Positions 1-13,499 of a stretch of DNA of 64,000 bases are shown in pieces. Both the position numbers and the translations under genes were made by a program. How positions within the stretch are numbered: the first letter of the stretch is position 1; every line of letters starts with the position of its first letter. Under the pieces are notes generated by a model. It was given only the letters and a program-made list of their open reading frames with translations, did not search any database and was not told the DNA's origin. This stretch comes from Prostheceraeus crozeri (taxonomy: Eukaryota; Platyhelminthes; Polycladida; Euryleptidae), in NCBI GenBank assembly GCA_907163375.1, contig CAJQUW010011522.1, positions 160,079 through 224,078 of the forward strand, in the 5' to 3' direction.

Positions 1-120
1 CATCTTAGTTGCTCTGGACATCCACTTTTGGCTGTTGATTGTCTGATGTTGTCTGTTGCAATTGTTTGATCATTTTGGCTGTTATTTTGTCTGATTTTTG
101 GCTGTCTACAGTTTACAGTG
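1..120. repeat. Possible terminal fragment of a CACTGTAAAC-type MITE
   Basis: The stretch ends in GTTTACAGTG followed by TA, matching the right end of the MITE at 19654-20066 (GGTTTACAGTG then TA). The left part is cut by the window edge and is rich in the words TTTTGGCTG and GTCTG. Only the terminus supports the call, so membership in that family is tentative. Confidence 0.3.
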
Positions 121-122
121 TA

Positions 123-640
123 TATGAGGCGGAGTTATTGCGATAAGAAAAGTGCAACCTTCTCCTAATACAACTGATCTTGAACCAATTATCACTGATT
201 TATGAAAACATTAATTCCAGTATTTGTATGTGCTAACTAAGAAGGCTGAACAGCTTGTAAAGGTTTCCACAGGTCGAACCAGCAAAACTCCCCAAAGTTT
301 GGTCGAGGTTTATAATTTTAAGTGAAAAAGTAAAACACGCTTCAGACGGGCCTTCGGCGTCCTGCGCCTCCTATCGGTCGATGGTTACGGCCAAGATGCA
401 ACAGTGTGAAGTTTTATTCTGAGATGCGAGTTATGTTAAGAAATGTATTGGTTGTCTGTGTGACTGTCGAACTGTGAAGAGAGATTGCAGTGTGGAAGTT
501 CGTGTTTCCTGTTTATTGTAAGTTTGAGATGTGTTATTGCTTTTGCCTCTGCTATTGTTGTGTCTCGAGTGCTGAACTTGTAAAAGATTAGATGCATCCA
601 TCAAACAGCTGGCAGCAGCTCATAATCACTATGTTACTTG
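123..640. other. No gene or repeat recognised
   Basis: Unique-looking AT-rich sequence. I see no conserved reading frame, no inverted repeat and no match to other parts of the window. Confidence 0.5.
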
Positions 641-990
641 CCCTCCCCCCCTGGCGAATTTTTTGAATATCTTTTGAACCAAGCACGCTATGGCCAGCAG
701 ATTACTAGTAGCTCACTTTTTACGTACTGAGCAACTTCTGACAAAAGGATAGAAGGATTAAAACTTGAATGTTTGGAATATTTTGGCTTTTTCGGCATAT
801 ATTCACTTCTAATCTACATTGCGGTACCAATTCTTGATGAAATAAGTTGAGATTACATAAAGGATTCTTCCTATCAATATAAAGAAATTCACCAATGCAA
901 AATCTTTGAATTTGAAATTAATTGCTTTTTATGTATGCATGTTTCAAATTTGAAATTCAAATTTCAACTGTGATCTTTTATTATTTTTTG
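641..990. repeat. Dispersed repeat, uninterrupted copy (family A)
   Basis: This block aligns with two separated blocks near 37350-38357 and 40468-40560. Shared words include CCCTGGCGA, TTGAATATCTTTT, ACCAAGC followed by GCTATGGCCA, GAATGTTTGGAA, CTTGATGAAATAA and ATTCTTCCTAT. At about 673-680 the sequence reads ATCTTTTGAACCAAG, where the other copy holds a piggyBac-type MITE between two TTAA sites, so this copy preserves the empty site. The family itself is unidentified; no coding frame is evident. Confidence 0.65.
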
Positions 991-3383
991 CACTTTTTAG
1001 TTCTGCATCTGATCAACCTTTTGAAATTTTTCATCATTTCTTTATAAAGAAATGCTTTTAGGCTCAGTGTCTCGATAAAAATCACCGAATTGGGTTGTTT
1101 TTCACCTCCAGAAACTAGATACCAAAATGAGCGATTTTGGTGATGTTTGAGTTGAACTAAAAACTTGAATTATCTGACCTTTGAATTTACCTAATACAAT
1201 GATGTAATCTCAGAGTGATTGATAATCATCGTTTTATTAACTACCTTGACCAGATCATTCAATTTTGTATGGCATTAGTTTATTAGTTTTTGTTGTCATT
1301 TACCATTTCAAATAGTGATCTTATGGAATTTGATTGAAATTGGCTTCTTTTGACCTTCACGTCAGCTCAGTGATGACCTCACAAATAAACTGATGCTGTT
1401 TTTCTGCATCCTCTTTAAATGCCTATTCGATTGATGTGTGGTTTGGAAAAACTGCTGCTAAGTTTGGAGATCAGCAGGGGCGAAATTCGTTCGGAAAAAC
1501 ACCCCAGTGCGACGAGGGCTAAAATCAATTTCCCAAATATTTTGATATCGGTTAAAGTAAACTAAGAATTTTCCACTGGGCCCCTAATGCCTCCGAGAGT
1601 TAATTGTGACTAATTTTACATTCCTTCCGGAATGATCCATAAATTCACTCATATCATCCTGTTTCTACTTTTTTTGTTCTCATCTCTAAACAACTCAAGG
1701 GGGATTGCTTGATTTCAAAGGAAATTGTTTTGCAGAACATTTCATTTTCACAAAATATTTTCATTACGTGCATCAACTCAGAACATTCTTGTTGTTGTCA
1801 CATCATCAAACAGAATGCTTAAAGCAGGTAAACAAACTCAATGGTGATACGCAACTCATGGAAAACAAGTTATATATCTCCATTCCAATATTAACAAAAC
1901 AAAGGCCGATTTAGGAAATTTGAAAATGTTGTCTTGGTAGAAATGACGTTGAAATGATTATATCCTGTTTTTGATGAATCAGAAAATTGATTTCGATTTA
2001 ATATCAAAATATTATCATGTAGTTGTTGCTCTAGACGATACCAAGAATTTTCATGCTCAACATTATCCGGAATAATGGGTGATTCATCCCACCTCCTTAA
2101 ATGTTAAAACATTACTTCGAATCTTATGACATTCACGGTACAGCACATATTGTGCGTGAGCTTTGTAATGGCGGCAGTCATTGATGCAAAACTCTTATCT
2201 TCATACTACAAGTATAATACTACTCAAAAATTAAAATTATTATTAACTTTTTTAAAAAATCTGTTTGTCCAATTGGTACTCAATAGGCATTTTAGTACTT
2301 TTGTGAGTTTGAGTTCGGTAACTTTAACGCTCCATAGTCAGACTGGAACTAAAATGGGACTTAATGGTTAACAGAGTCAGGGTGTGGTTGATTCGGCATG
2401 CGTAGTGAATAGGTATTAGGCATTATAGTTGTGAAAGATGTCTGGCCATGCGTCATAAAGAAAATGTAAGACAGTTGCCATATTGAAATGAAGATCACAA
2501 AACTACATAGGGGAGGCGGGCCTAATATGGGCACTCTAAAGGTTTTTCGGACTTCGTTTTACAGAAGTTATTGTTTTCGTCCCGGAACAGCTCACAGGGC
2601 AAGAAGAGATGACATTAGGTGACATTCGAGTGCGTCCATTTGGAGCATTTTGTACAAAAGCCAATAATCAGTGATTTATAGCTTATCACTGATAAATGAT
2701 TTTCATCGGTGATAGCCACCGATGATATACATGAATAGAAGATCAATAATACTCAATTGTTAGCAGATAGGAAGCGAAACGTCATAGTCAACAGACACGA
2801 TTCCAGCGCTGTAATGGCGAACTTAACTGATGCTAGTCACAGAGGCAAGTTAAGTGTTCGTGATAAGAACTTAAAAAGAAGAATTCATGTCAATTAGTTT
2901 GCTATCTGACTTTCTAGACTTAATTTGATTACAATAGGCCTATCTATTCCTAACAAACTGAGTGCTTTGGCGCTTTGTATGAATCAATTCTCTTTCCATG
3001 AAATTCTTAAAAACTTTTTACATTGATTCGTTCCATTTTCGTCTTACTATAAGTCTCTCATATATTCGGGATATTTGTCTTGAAGACAAGCATTCCAGAA
3101 ACAACAATAGCAATGATAAAAATGCACTGCCCATTTTACCCAAGCGATATTTTTTGAGTGGGGCTGAATGAGCACTTTTCTTAGACTCGCATTACACGGA
3201 AACTATTAACCGTGGGCCTAGATGGAAGTAGATCGTAATCTGCATGTAATGACGACGAGGGGACAGTTTTCGTTTGCCTCCAGCAATCAATCTACACTGA
3301 ATGAGAGGCTTAGCCAAATAAGCGTCGGACTTCATTGCCGGTACTTGAGCGATGAAATTTGCGCATTATTATCTTGAACAAAG
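991..3383. other. No gene recognised
   Basis: Only short frames of chance length are open on either strand. A weak palindrome around ATCAGTGAT and ATCACTGAT lies near 2670-2700. I see nothing else. Confidence 0.45.
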
Positions 3384-3551
3384 AAAAAGGTAACTCCCGT
3401 TTGTATCAGAGTCTAATTTCTATTCAAGTTTAGTTAGAACTAGGTGGATTCTATCGCCCTTTGAAGGCGCGGGACGCCGAAGTACTGTCGTGTTATAGAA
3501 ACTTAACTTGAATAGAAATTCGACTTTAATACAAAGGGGAGTTACCTTTTT
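3384..3551. repeat. Foldback: inverted repeat with about 51-bp arms
   Basis: The left arm (3384-3434) and right arm (3500-3551) are imperfect reverse complements; both carry GGTAACTCCC, TTTGTAT and ATTTCTATTCAAGTT. The 65-bp spacer is GC-rich compared with the surroundings. No target-site duplication is clear. It may be a small MITE or the remains of a foldback element. Confidence 0.6.
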
Positions 3552-5849
3552 ACTTCTCTCAATATCAATATGATCTCCCGTCGTTTGGTCAACTACGTGG
3601 ATTTTTATCGTTATCTTATTAATGCGTGCGAGCGTGCGAGCGCCTGTCTTCCTCAAATATGCGGATATATGCTGACATATGCGGATGCACGATGACCATG
3701 ACTAGCTCTCTGTCGCGAGCATTGGGTCCTGAGTTAGAGGCCGAAGAACTCAAATTACGCATATTAGTCCCGCCTCCCCTCTGGTGGGCTGATGATAGTC
3801 ACGAGGTCCATAACGCGACCTAACTGATCGAAACTCTTGTAGTAGCCTACATTATCCAAGATGTTAATTACAAATTGTCGATAGCAAGAAAAACAGTCAA
3901 TGTAGAATCTCAGTGTACAATTTCAGTTCAATTGAATTATTCGAAGCGGCATATAGGGATCCAATGGAATATCCTGGCTCCCCTTACAATTAAATCGGAG
4001 AATTCTATCACGTCTTATTCATTATCCACTATCACTGCAGTCAAAATTTCTCTAATCGGTTAGTTTGACCTTGAGATTAGTTAGACTAACATTGTTCGTC
4101 GATTGGAAAACTCGCAAAAATGAGATATTTCAATGGTGATTCGTGTCAAAACTGACATTTTTAGCTGACTTGATACTTTAGCGTGTGATGCTCAAAACAA
4201 TAGAATTTCCTTTTCGTTATCCAGGTGATAAAAATCGCTAAATATCTTCATATTCCCCATAATTCGGGCTTCACGCTACTATTATCAGCTAGCAATGTTC
4301 AGCATTTCTGTTCATCGTGCCGGGACAGATTTATTTCGTATTTCAGTGATCTGCGTGCTTCTCGCATGAAACGCATTGTCGCCGCCCTATTGTAGGTGTT
4401 TTGGTGGAAAGAAAAAATGCAGGTTTGACAATCTGACCGAAATTCACAGATTGTCTGTAAATATTTCTATGATTGCAATCAATTTATGAAACCAAAACAG
4501 AAACCGACAAAAACTGAATCTTATCATTAATGCATTGCCAATAATTAGAGCTAAATTATTCTTCCTGCTGATTTATTTACTAGACTGCATAGGCAGCCCT
4601 TCGAAGACATTTGATTCATTCACTGTCAACCCTGTTTAAGCCCCTTGTAATTCTCAGTCGTTCCCAAAACTGCAGCATCACACAAATGGCGTCCGCCTGT
4701 TCCAATGATGGTTCCAGCGGTTCCAGAATGGCTTTACAAGCTCGGTCATTTTGCCACCAGAAACAGCAAAAAACATAAAAACTTAAAGCTTGAAACTTGA
4801 ATGCTAGACATTTTCTTATAAAGTGGATATTTTGAGTATCACTTGGAAAATGAAAAAGGTAGAAAAGGTAGAAAAGGTAGAGCATCCATTCCCACTTGCC
4901 CACATAGTTTATTACAGAGATATACATCAGACACAAATGCTGGACCCTAACAGGTTGTAAATGTTCTCTGTAATGTTGATAATGTCGATAGCTAATGAAG
5001 ATTATTACAATATAAAATGACATCGGCATACAATAAAGTGACCATGCTAAATTCCGATCGCTTTACACTTGCGGTAACCTACAGTATGTGCAATGTACAT
5101 TGAATACTTACAATAAAAATAGTTTTGCGTGCTTGATACGTGTAAGTTATTATTTACAACAATTGTTCGGAAATCATATTGTTAAGTCAAAATTATGAAA
5201 CATAAATTTTAAAAATATTTAGAGCAGCTGAAGCTGCCAGACCAACGAAATAATTATCTTGATCAGATATCCATAAATGATTCTTCTTCTGCTTCAACAG
5301 CGCGTCGAATATTCTTTTTTTGTCTTTTTGTTGATTTTTTCAGGATGATGTAGTAAATTCAAATTCAAATTTCGGAGAATCAACAATCCTTGGAAATATA
5401 GAATCCTTAGAGAAACTTTTTCGCATCCACAAAAAAATTATTTTCCAATTCAAATGAATTTATTCAGTTATAATCACAGACTGTGTCCGTAAAGTGTATG
5501 TTTGCAATGATCGCTGAGGACTAGGCTATGTTGACATACCGACTGACCTGACATGAACTGAAGAAACTGTCGGGAAAGAAACTCAGGCAAGGTCATGAAA
5601 ACCATGTAAGATGGAATATGCCGGTACACCGAAAAGAATCCAAAGTGAAAGGAAATTAGAAAAAACGATCATTAAAATATTATTAAAATTGCTTCATTCG
5701 AACATGGTATCCCTACATTACATTAATTAATAAACATTTACTAATGTTAACAATTTTAAAAATGATTAAAATTTAAATCAATAAAATTAATTAATGATTA
5801 CATTGAATGAATTAATGAACATTGCTTATACTTGGAAGCACATTAGGCC
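3552..5849. other. No gene recognised; one open frame of doubtful meaning
   Basis: A minus-strand frame of 137 codons spans 4616-5029. Part of its length comes from a short tandem repeat, AAAAGGTAG at about 4855-4880, which encodes LFYLFYLF. The rest shows no family signature. I do not call it a gene. The remainder is AT-rich, with an A/T-only patch near 5690-5810. Confidence 0.4.
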
Positions 5850-6050
5850 CGGAGCCTTTCTTCCATGTGGTCGAGTTACTATTTATCCCACTCCCATTAT
5901 TTTTGTGCTGAGTGTTTAGCAAGAATGCAGAGTGCACATATTTTAATAGTCTTAGGCTTGAACCAAGGTCTCCCGGACGCAGAGCGAACACTCTACCAAA
6001 AGGCCATGGCATCGGCAACACTGATTTACAAAATGGCATCATGTGGAAAT
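5850..6050 (-). mobile_element. tRNA-derived SINE, copy 1
   Basis: On the minus strand the region has a polymerase III A-box-like segment (complement of 5984-6005, GGTAGAGTGTTCGC) followed about 20 bp later by a B-box-like segment (complement of 5955-5964, GGTTCAAGCC). This is the internal promoter of a tRNA-derived SINE. A diverged second copy lies at 42005-42210 and shares the body: GTGTTGAGTGTTCAGCAAGAATG there, with the matching stretch here at 5909-5930. It has no coding capacity; mobilisation would depend on a partner LINE that I cannot identify. Confidence 0.6.
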
Positions 6051-8888
6051 TTTAGCTACATTTCAGAATTCCTAAAATGACATAAAAATGGTCAATGAAT
6101 GAAATCTAAGCAATGTACACAATTCAAATGATGAGCATAAAATCTATACAGAGTCAAAAGTTACTCAGGTAGTGGCTAATATACTGTGCAGATTATGTAC
6201 CACTAGCAAATATGACGTTAGATAAAGTTCAACATTTGCTGGTTCAAAAATTATTTAAAAATAAGCTGTTGTAAAAAAGAAGAGAGCATCGTTGTTGTAT
6301 ATGATGAAAAATGTATCAAAGATCAATTATCAATACTCCAAATCTACATGCATATGATTGACTAGAAAATCCTAATTCAAGCTGTTGCAATTTCAAAAGC
6401 ATGTAGAATAAATAGATTAAACGAACTGTTTGATGTGAACTTGCATGATCCAAATAAGAAATTTAGTTATTATTTTTTATAGATCGATTAGCTCTGTTTT
6501 TGCCAATGACTGATAACTCGAACACATGAAAGTTTGCTCGTAATGAGTTCGTGACATTTTGTATAACACAATCGACAATGCTGCCTATCATCTATGCTTT
6601 CAATCGAACTTCAGCATCACGTAGAGGATTTCAAGTGTACAAGCAAATAATCTCCTCATCACCAATGTCTTGTCCGAGATGTCTTCGAGATGATTTCTAC
6701 ATCTTGTGTTGAAGAGTTGGTGTCACAATAATCATTTCCGCTATTTTTAGCAATATATAGTTTTGAAAAGATGAAAATATTTACGAAGACTGTGAATGAG
6801 GCTGGCAGAAGTAGGGGGAAAGAAACGAAAGAGGGAATGAGATATAGAGATGTTCCTCCTCCGACTTTCTTAAAATAATTGACAAGATCGAAATGTTTAT
6901 TGAAAACCTTCGACAAAAACAAAAAAAGGTGATGCTAAGATTGTACAATGCAGGGTTTTCAGTTTGAGAATAAACGTTCTGATATTCTGATACGCAATTA
7001 ATAATGTGACTCGTCGTGGAAAAATTTGGTGATGTGACGTGATATTTGAACTGAAAATACATTGCTGCATGCCTTATGAAATGCATGATACTTGTTAAAT
7101 TACATACATGAACTTTACATGTACATTTACATCAATCTGGAGACAACAACAACTTCTAAGTGACAATTATGTCTTTGAATTGATCAGTTGCCAGCATAGA
7201 AATTGTGAAATTCATTGAACTACTTGGGTGAATTTGAATTCTGCACACGCAGTATCAACATAACTTTCAAAAGTAGCATCGTGTCCCAATACCTGCTTTC
7301 AAAATTGGTAAGAAGGAAATTTCGCTGACTGAAACTGTTAAAAAGGCACAAGCACAAGACAATCACAAGCATTAGTGAGAATATATCAACTTTCGAATAC
7401 ATTTGTGGTCAACTCTGAAAGAAATTGAAAAACTGGCCTGCAAATCTCTGATTTTTACTACTGTGTAGGTTGTTAACAAACGCTAGAAAATATCACAGTT
7501 TTCTTATCAGTTTTAAAGACGAGGTTCGAACATATTCAAAGACCGCATAGTCTCTCAACCACGATGATTGTCTTGATTAAAAACAATTCAATGACTTTCG
7601 TTATTTCTCGCTTGAACATGTGTTCGGTGTGATCGATTTGTTGTGTAAATCTGAATAACCTCCGTTCAATGTAAATCTTGATTAATTCATTTTTTGTCAA
7701 TCAGGTTATTCTCTTCAACATAAAAGCAGAAGAAATAGAATAGAGCATACAGAGATCTTCTATTACTTCTATCAGTGCCGATATTGCTGTTCTGTCTTTG
7801 GTGATATATCCAGCCTTTACCAATTATTACTGGCGCACTAACGTGGGAAATTTGTTGGTAGTGTGCTAAGAGTAATGAATACCCGTCGAATTGTCACTTA
7901 ACCGAAAACCCGGTATAAGAAATAATGGTAGAAAATCATTGACACTTTCCATAATTGCTTACTTACTCACTCTGACTTCAATGAAGCGATATTTTGAAAT
8001 TTGAAAATATCTAAGTGCCAATTTGGGCGTCACCAGTGACTTATTGATGCTGGAAATTGATTATTTATGCATTATGACTTCAGTAAAATGATATTTCGTG
8101 AATAAAATGACAAATGGCTTGCTGTTTTGCAATGCTTATACCACTTGTGGTTCATTTGGTATTCCTAAAAATATGTGAACTACTCATAAGCTACTCAAAA
8201 ATCTGCTCGTATCACCATCAATGCGTTTAGCAGTGGTGAAAGCTGAAGAATCAGTCACGTCCTTCCATGAGGCAACTAAATTCGTCATCATGTCCACTAA
8301 ATTGTCTTTTAATTCATCACTTGGTTCCAAATATTGAACTGCTTGAATTCAAAAGCTGTGATGCAGTAGGCCATACTTGCATTGTGAATGACAATCTGAC
8401 CATTGCTTTTAAAAATAATAATAGAATGTAATAAGTTGCTTTTACATCAAAAACTAATAAAAAAAGAAAATTAATTTTTATAATTCGAATAAGCAATTTT
8501 GTCTGTTATGATAACAATCATTTTTTCTACCTCCGTAACCTAATGGGTCACAGGTGACCCATCAATACTTAGGAACCTGTCCTGAAGTAAGGAGTCGGTG
8601 TGGAAACTTCTCCTTTGACATATACATACTTCAGTACATTGTCCGCTTACATGCCAAGTCAAGTTTTACCATAGAAATTAATAATACCATAGAATCCACT
8701 TCACTATTATCCACTTTTACGAGTTTTACGAAGTGGCATGTGACGTACAAAAATCATCAATCTTCAAAGCGCATTGCAAAGCGAAGCAAAATTTGATGAC
8801 ACATTTTTTTGACGATTTAAATGAATCGAAAGTTCATTCAGTATTTTCTGATATTTGATATTGTTCACTCAATGTTCATAAATGGCAC
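6051..8888. other. No gene recognised
   Basis: Two overlapping minus-strand frames at 6659-7086 (87 and 101 codons) show no recognisable domain. A palindromic word GGGTCACAGGTGACCC sits at 8546-8561, and a related word GGGTCACCTGGGC lies at 9303, on the far side of the H4 pseudogene. They could be flanks of an inserted segment, but I cannot show it. Confidence 0.4.
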
Positions 8889-9849
<961 letters not shown>

Positions 9850-10045
9850 TGTAATAATAATAATAGTAAAGCGTTTATTTCGATAATAATAATCACAATG
9901 TTCATATGAGACACAAATGAATGTTCTGCTATGCATGGACCACGTAGATAAAGGTGGTTCGTCAAGGAATTGAGAGTCGTACAAATAAAATCATAAAAAG
10001 AAATAATATAAGGTTAGTACAAGTGCGAGAGTGAATACTGATGGT

Positions 10046-12695
10046 CTACAAAGTCTCATTGTACAACGCTGTGCAAAAAGGGACGAAGGATTCACTTCTT
10101 CTCTGACTCCGGGATAAGGGCATCTCCAGATGCTTAGAGTACATGAGGACTCTCAGCATTAAGTCGTGCAGACAGTTTTCAGGAGCAAGCATTTTCTTGA
10201 ATGTCTTTAGCGCGCGTTTTCTTCGTCTGTCATCGAGGAATCTAAGGCAATTTTCGCGACAGTCATTACCACAGATTATACGATGACACTGCCGATTGAG
10301 CTTCTCTAGCTTATTAGAGTTCTTCTTGTTGATGCCGATGAAGAGCGGTGAGCAGTACTCCAAAGTTGATCTGATGAACGCATTGCAGACCAAGATCAGA
10401 TCGGACTTTGAGATCCCGGCCTCTTTTAGACGTCGAAGAGCGTAGATACGTCTACTTGCACCCTTGCAGCTTTGTGAAATGTGGGAATCCCATTTCATGG
10501 ATTCAGACAGAAGGACTCCTAAGAACTTGAGTTCCTGCACGACGTCGATGCTCAGGTGATGACCGATGTTTGGAGTTACAGAGAGACGACCTTTCTGGAT
10601 AATCATGCACTTAGTTTTTTTCCTTATTCATCGATAGGCCGTGGGAGATAGACCAGTTGTCAAAATTGTCTATTTCGGCTGCGACACTGTTCTCTATGCT
10701 GGTGTCTTTGTGAATAGCCATGGCTACAAGGACGTCGTCGGCATACTTAATCATGAAGAAGTCGTCGGAAGTTGGCTGTAAGGATCCCATGTGAGCTGTA
10801 AACAGCAAAGGGGCAATGACTGATCTTTGAGGCACACCTGAGGTCATCTTGTGAAAAGAGCTGAATACAACATTCTCGAGGGAAATGCCGAAGTGTCTGT
10901 CACTCAGGAAGGATGAGATCCATCGAATGAAACCAGTGGGGATTCCGCCCTCGCACAGGGTTTTCAGGAGTGCACGATGATCCACAGAGTCGAACGCTCG
11001 CTTCAAGTCAAACGAGATGATGATGATACCGTTGACATCAGGGCAATCTAGTTTACGAGTGGCAAAATCATGAAATGAAATCAGAGCATGTAGAGTGCTC
11101 GTGTTCGGCTTGTAAGCGAATTGATTTTTGCCAGCTAGAGTATGCAATCTGATGGCTATTGACTTTGACACGATCTTCTCAAGTACTTTTGATATTATTG
11201 GTAGAAGGAAGATATGCCTGAAGTTGTCGCAATCAAGTTGATTAGCCTTTGCGATGGGCACAATGTTAGCAACTTTCCATGCAGAAGGAAACAGACCGCT
11301 GCTGATTGACACAGAAAATATATGAGTCAGAGGGCAGGCTATCTTCTCGAATAAGCCTGGCCAAAGATTGTCAATCCCGGGAGATTTGGCCTTGAGCGTC
11401 ACGATCATGTCGAAAACAGTGTCTGGAGAAATTTCTGGCGACCACTGATATACGTCTATTTCGTTGACAGTTCCAAGATACGTGTCATTTGGAGGAGTGA
11501 AAGACGACTCATAGGAGCTCGCGAACTTCTCAGCGGCGACAACAGGACTGTTGTACTTATTGGTGACGGATTCAAGTAGAGTACATGACTTCAGCTTGAA
11601 GTTGCACATCTCTCTGACTATCCTCCAGATGTTGTTGTCGTTCCTCGTGCTGCGTGATATCCATTGGCGTTTCGCTTTGAAAATTTCACCCTTGATCTTC
11701 TCCTTGTAATGCAAGTACAGGGCCATGTCCCCATTGCTGAAGGCGGAGTATCGCTGATTGATCATCTGCTTTAAAATAGGCGTCATCCAAGCCTTGTCTC
11801 TTGAAGACATGATCACTAATGACTGAGGAATGACAGAAAAGGCTACGTCGATGAAGGCTTGAAAAAGTGAACACTTATCATCAAGGGAAAGACCGGGGTT
11901 GTAGAGCAGATGCCAGGGAGCAGAGCGGAAAGCGTCAATGAACTGATTGATGTTGCTGCGTCGGAAGTCAAGAACCTTCTTCATGTGGCGAACTTGTAGG
12001 TTCTGTGAGGAGCTTGGACTCATGAGGACGGACAGGTGATCGGAGAGACCGAAGGCAGGACCGATGGTTGGAGAGTTGTACTTGATGCGAAGCGTGGGAT
12101 CGACGAAAATCTTGTCGAGGATGGACATTCCTCGCGTGGGAGAATCGACAAGTTGAACAAGACCGAATTGAAGCTCGAAGTCATCACAAGGGAAATTATT
12201 GAAGTCACCAAGAATCATGATTTGAGAAGATGGAAAGGCATCAAGATACATAGGAATACAGCCACACAAAAAATTACGTACTGATGCGGTGTCGTCTTTA
12301 GATAGATTCGGAGGTATGTACATGTTCATAACGCAAAGTCGACAGTCTTTAGTCACAATAGCAATAAACTCAATCCAAGATGGACAGACGGGAAAAATAT
12401 TACAATTTGCTACATGCATTGTATTAAGTATATATAGACACGCGCCTACACCCTTCTTTCCGTTGTTTCGATCGCAACGAAAAGGTGGGCTATAGTCCGT
12501 CAACAAAATTTCTTCATCATTAACATTGTCAGAAAGCCACGTCTCAGTGATGGCGATAATCGAAGGCTTAATCGTACGACTAAAAGTATGAAGCTCATCG
12601 ATTTTGGGGCGTAGGGAGCGAATGTTAGTAAGTAGAATGGAAGGGTAAAATTCAGTAAAACCGGCTATTGAAAATTTCGTCGATGGACTGCATTC
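10046..12695 (-). pseudogene. LINE ORF2: APE endonuclease plus reverse transcriptase, one frameshift
   Basis: The frame begins inside the end of ORF1 with no obvious ATG. The endonuclease comes first: NIRSL and K.DEL near the N-terminus, then ITETWLSDN with the catalytic Glu, then MILGDFN, and finally GLSDHLSV with the catalytic Asp-His. The reverse transcriptase follows: SFDLKRAFDSVDH (RT motif A), SGVPQRSVIAPLLF (motif B, normally GVPQGSVLGPLLF) and FMIKYADDVLVA (motif C, catalytic DD present). At 10613-10620 a run of seven A residues carries one base too many: the upstream frame stops after LSMNKEKN, and the C-terminal part (10606-10046) continues in another frame with thumb-like EYCSPLF and NRQCHRI. 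In life the protein nicks target DNA and copies the element's RNA from the nick. The Gly-to-Arg change in motif B and the frameshift make this copy inactive. Confidence 0.92.
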
Positions 12696-13483
12696 GTTTG
12701 ACTTCGAGGAACGACTTGGCCCTTTCGAATAATGAAGTCACCACCTTCGTCGCGTCTCCTCTTCAATTCAGCCCGTAAGGCTCTTTCGTGAGCTTGTTGA
12801 GATTTAGTAAGATCTTCAGAAACAAAAGTGTTCTTCAGGCTGGGATGCTTCCTGAGGGTTTTGGATCTTTTAAGTACATCCCACTTGGATTCGACTGAAG
12901 AGCATTTGACTAGCAACAACCTGGCCCCGTTCTTGTTCGGCTTCCCAATTCTCTTCGTAAAGACTGTTGAGAAGTTAGAGACTCCTAGCTGATCGGCTAT
13001 CTCAACGACTTTAGTGGAGTCCATGCTGTTTCTGTCGGTCACACTCCCTACTGTCTCAGGAATGCCGTGAAATATTAAATTTTGGCGACGGGATAACCTA
13101 TCCTCGGCTTCAGAGACGACAGCCTCAGCATGTGCTTCAAGGCTCGCTTTAAGGTCCTCATGCTCAGCTCTTAAGACCTCATACAAACTAGAAATGGGAT
13201 CGTATTTGGCCACTTGATCATTTAGCTTGTCAATGACTGGTTTCAGCATCCGCTGAATTCTGTCTGTGATCATTTAAGCGAGATTATCTGTGACTGTCAC
13301 AGGCACGTCAGCTGGTTCAACCGTCACGTGACATGTACGTGGGCTCTGATTGTCCTTCAGAAGTATCAACGCCTCTATCAGTTTCTGCTTTGTCAGGCTG
13401 TTCTTTCTTGCTTCAATGTCAGCTCCAGACAATAGCACAATGTCCTCGGCGTTCATGGTAGAATAGTGAGTTGTGTTCACCAT
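12665..13483 (-). pseudogene. LINE ORF1 protein with an internal stop
   Basis: The ATG at 13483 begins MVNTTHYSTMNAEDIVLLSG. After about 70 codons a TAA at 13274-13276 interrupts, followed at once by ATG in the same frame for 203 codons. The second part has a likely coiled coil (YEVLRAEHEDLKASLEAHAE), then an RRM-like start NLIFHGIPE, and a basic C-terminal segment with FVSEDLTKSQQAHERALR. This is the layout of ORF1 proteins in CR1-like and L1-like elements, which bind the element RNA as trimers. The TAA may be a mutation splitting one ORF, or the second ATG may be a true start; the identical frame favours mutation. It overlaps the start of ORF2 by about 30 bases. Confidence 0.85.
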
Positions 13484-13499
13484 TTTCACTCGTCGAGAA

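Noticed and set aside
4616..5029. 137-codon minus frame as a gene
   Set aside because: Length is partly due to a short tandem repeat; no domain and strongly AT-driven composition.
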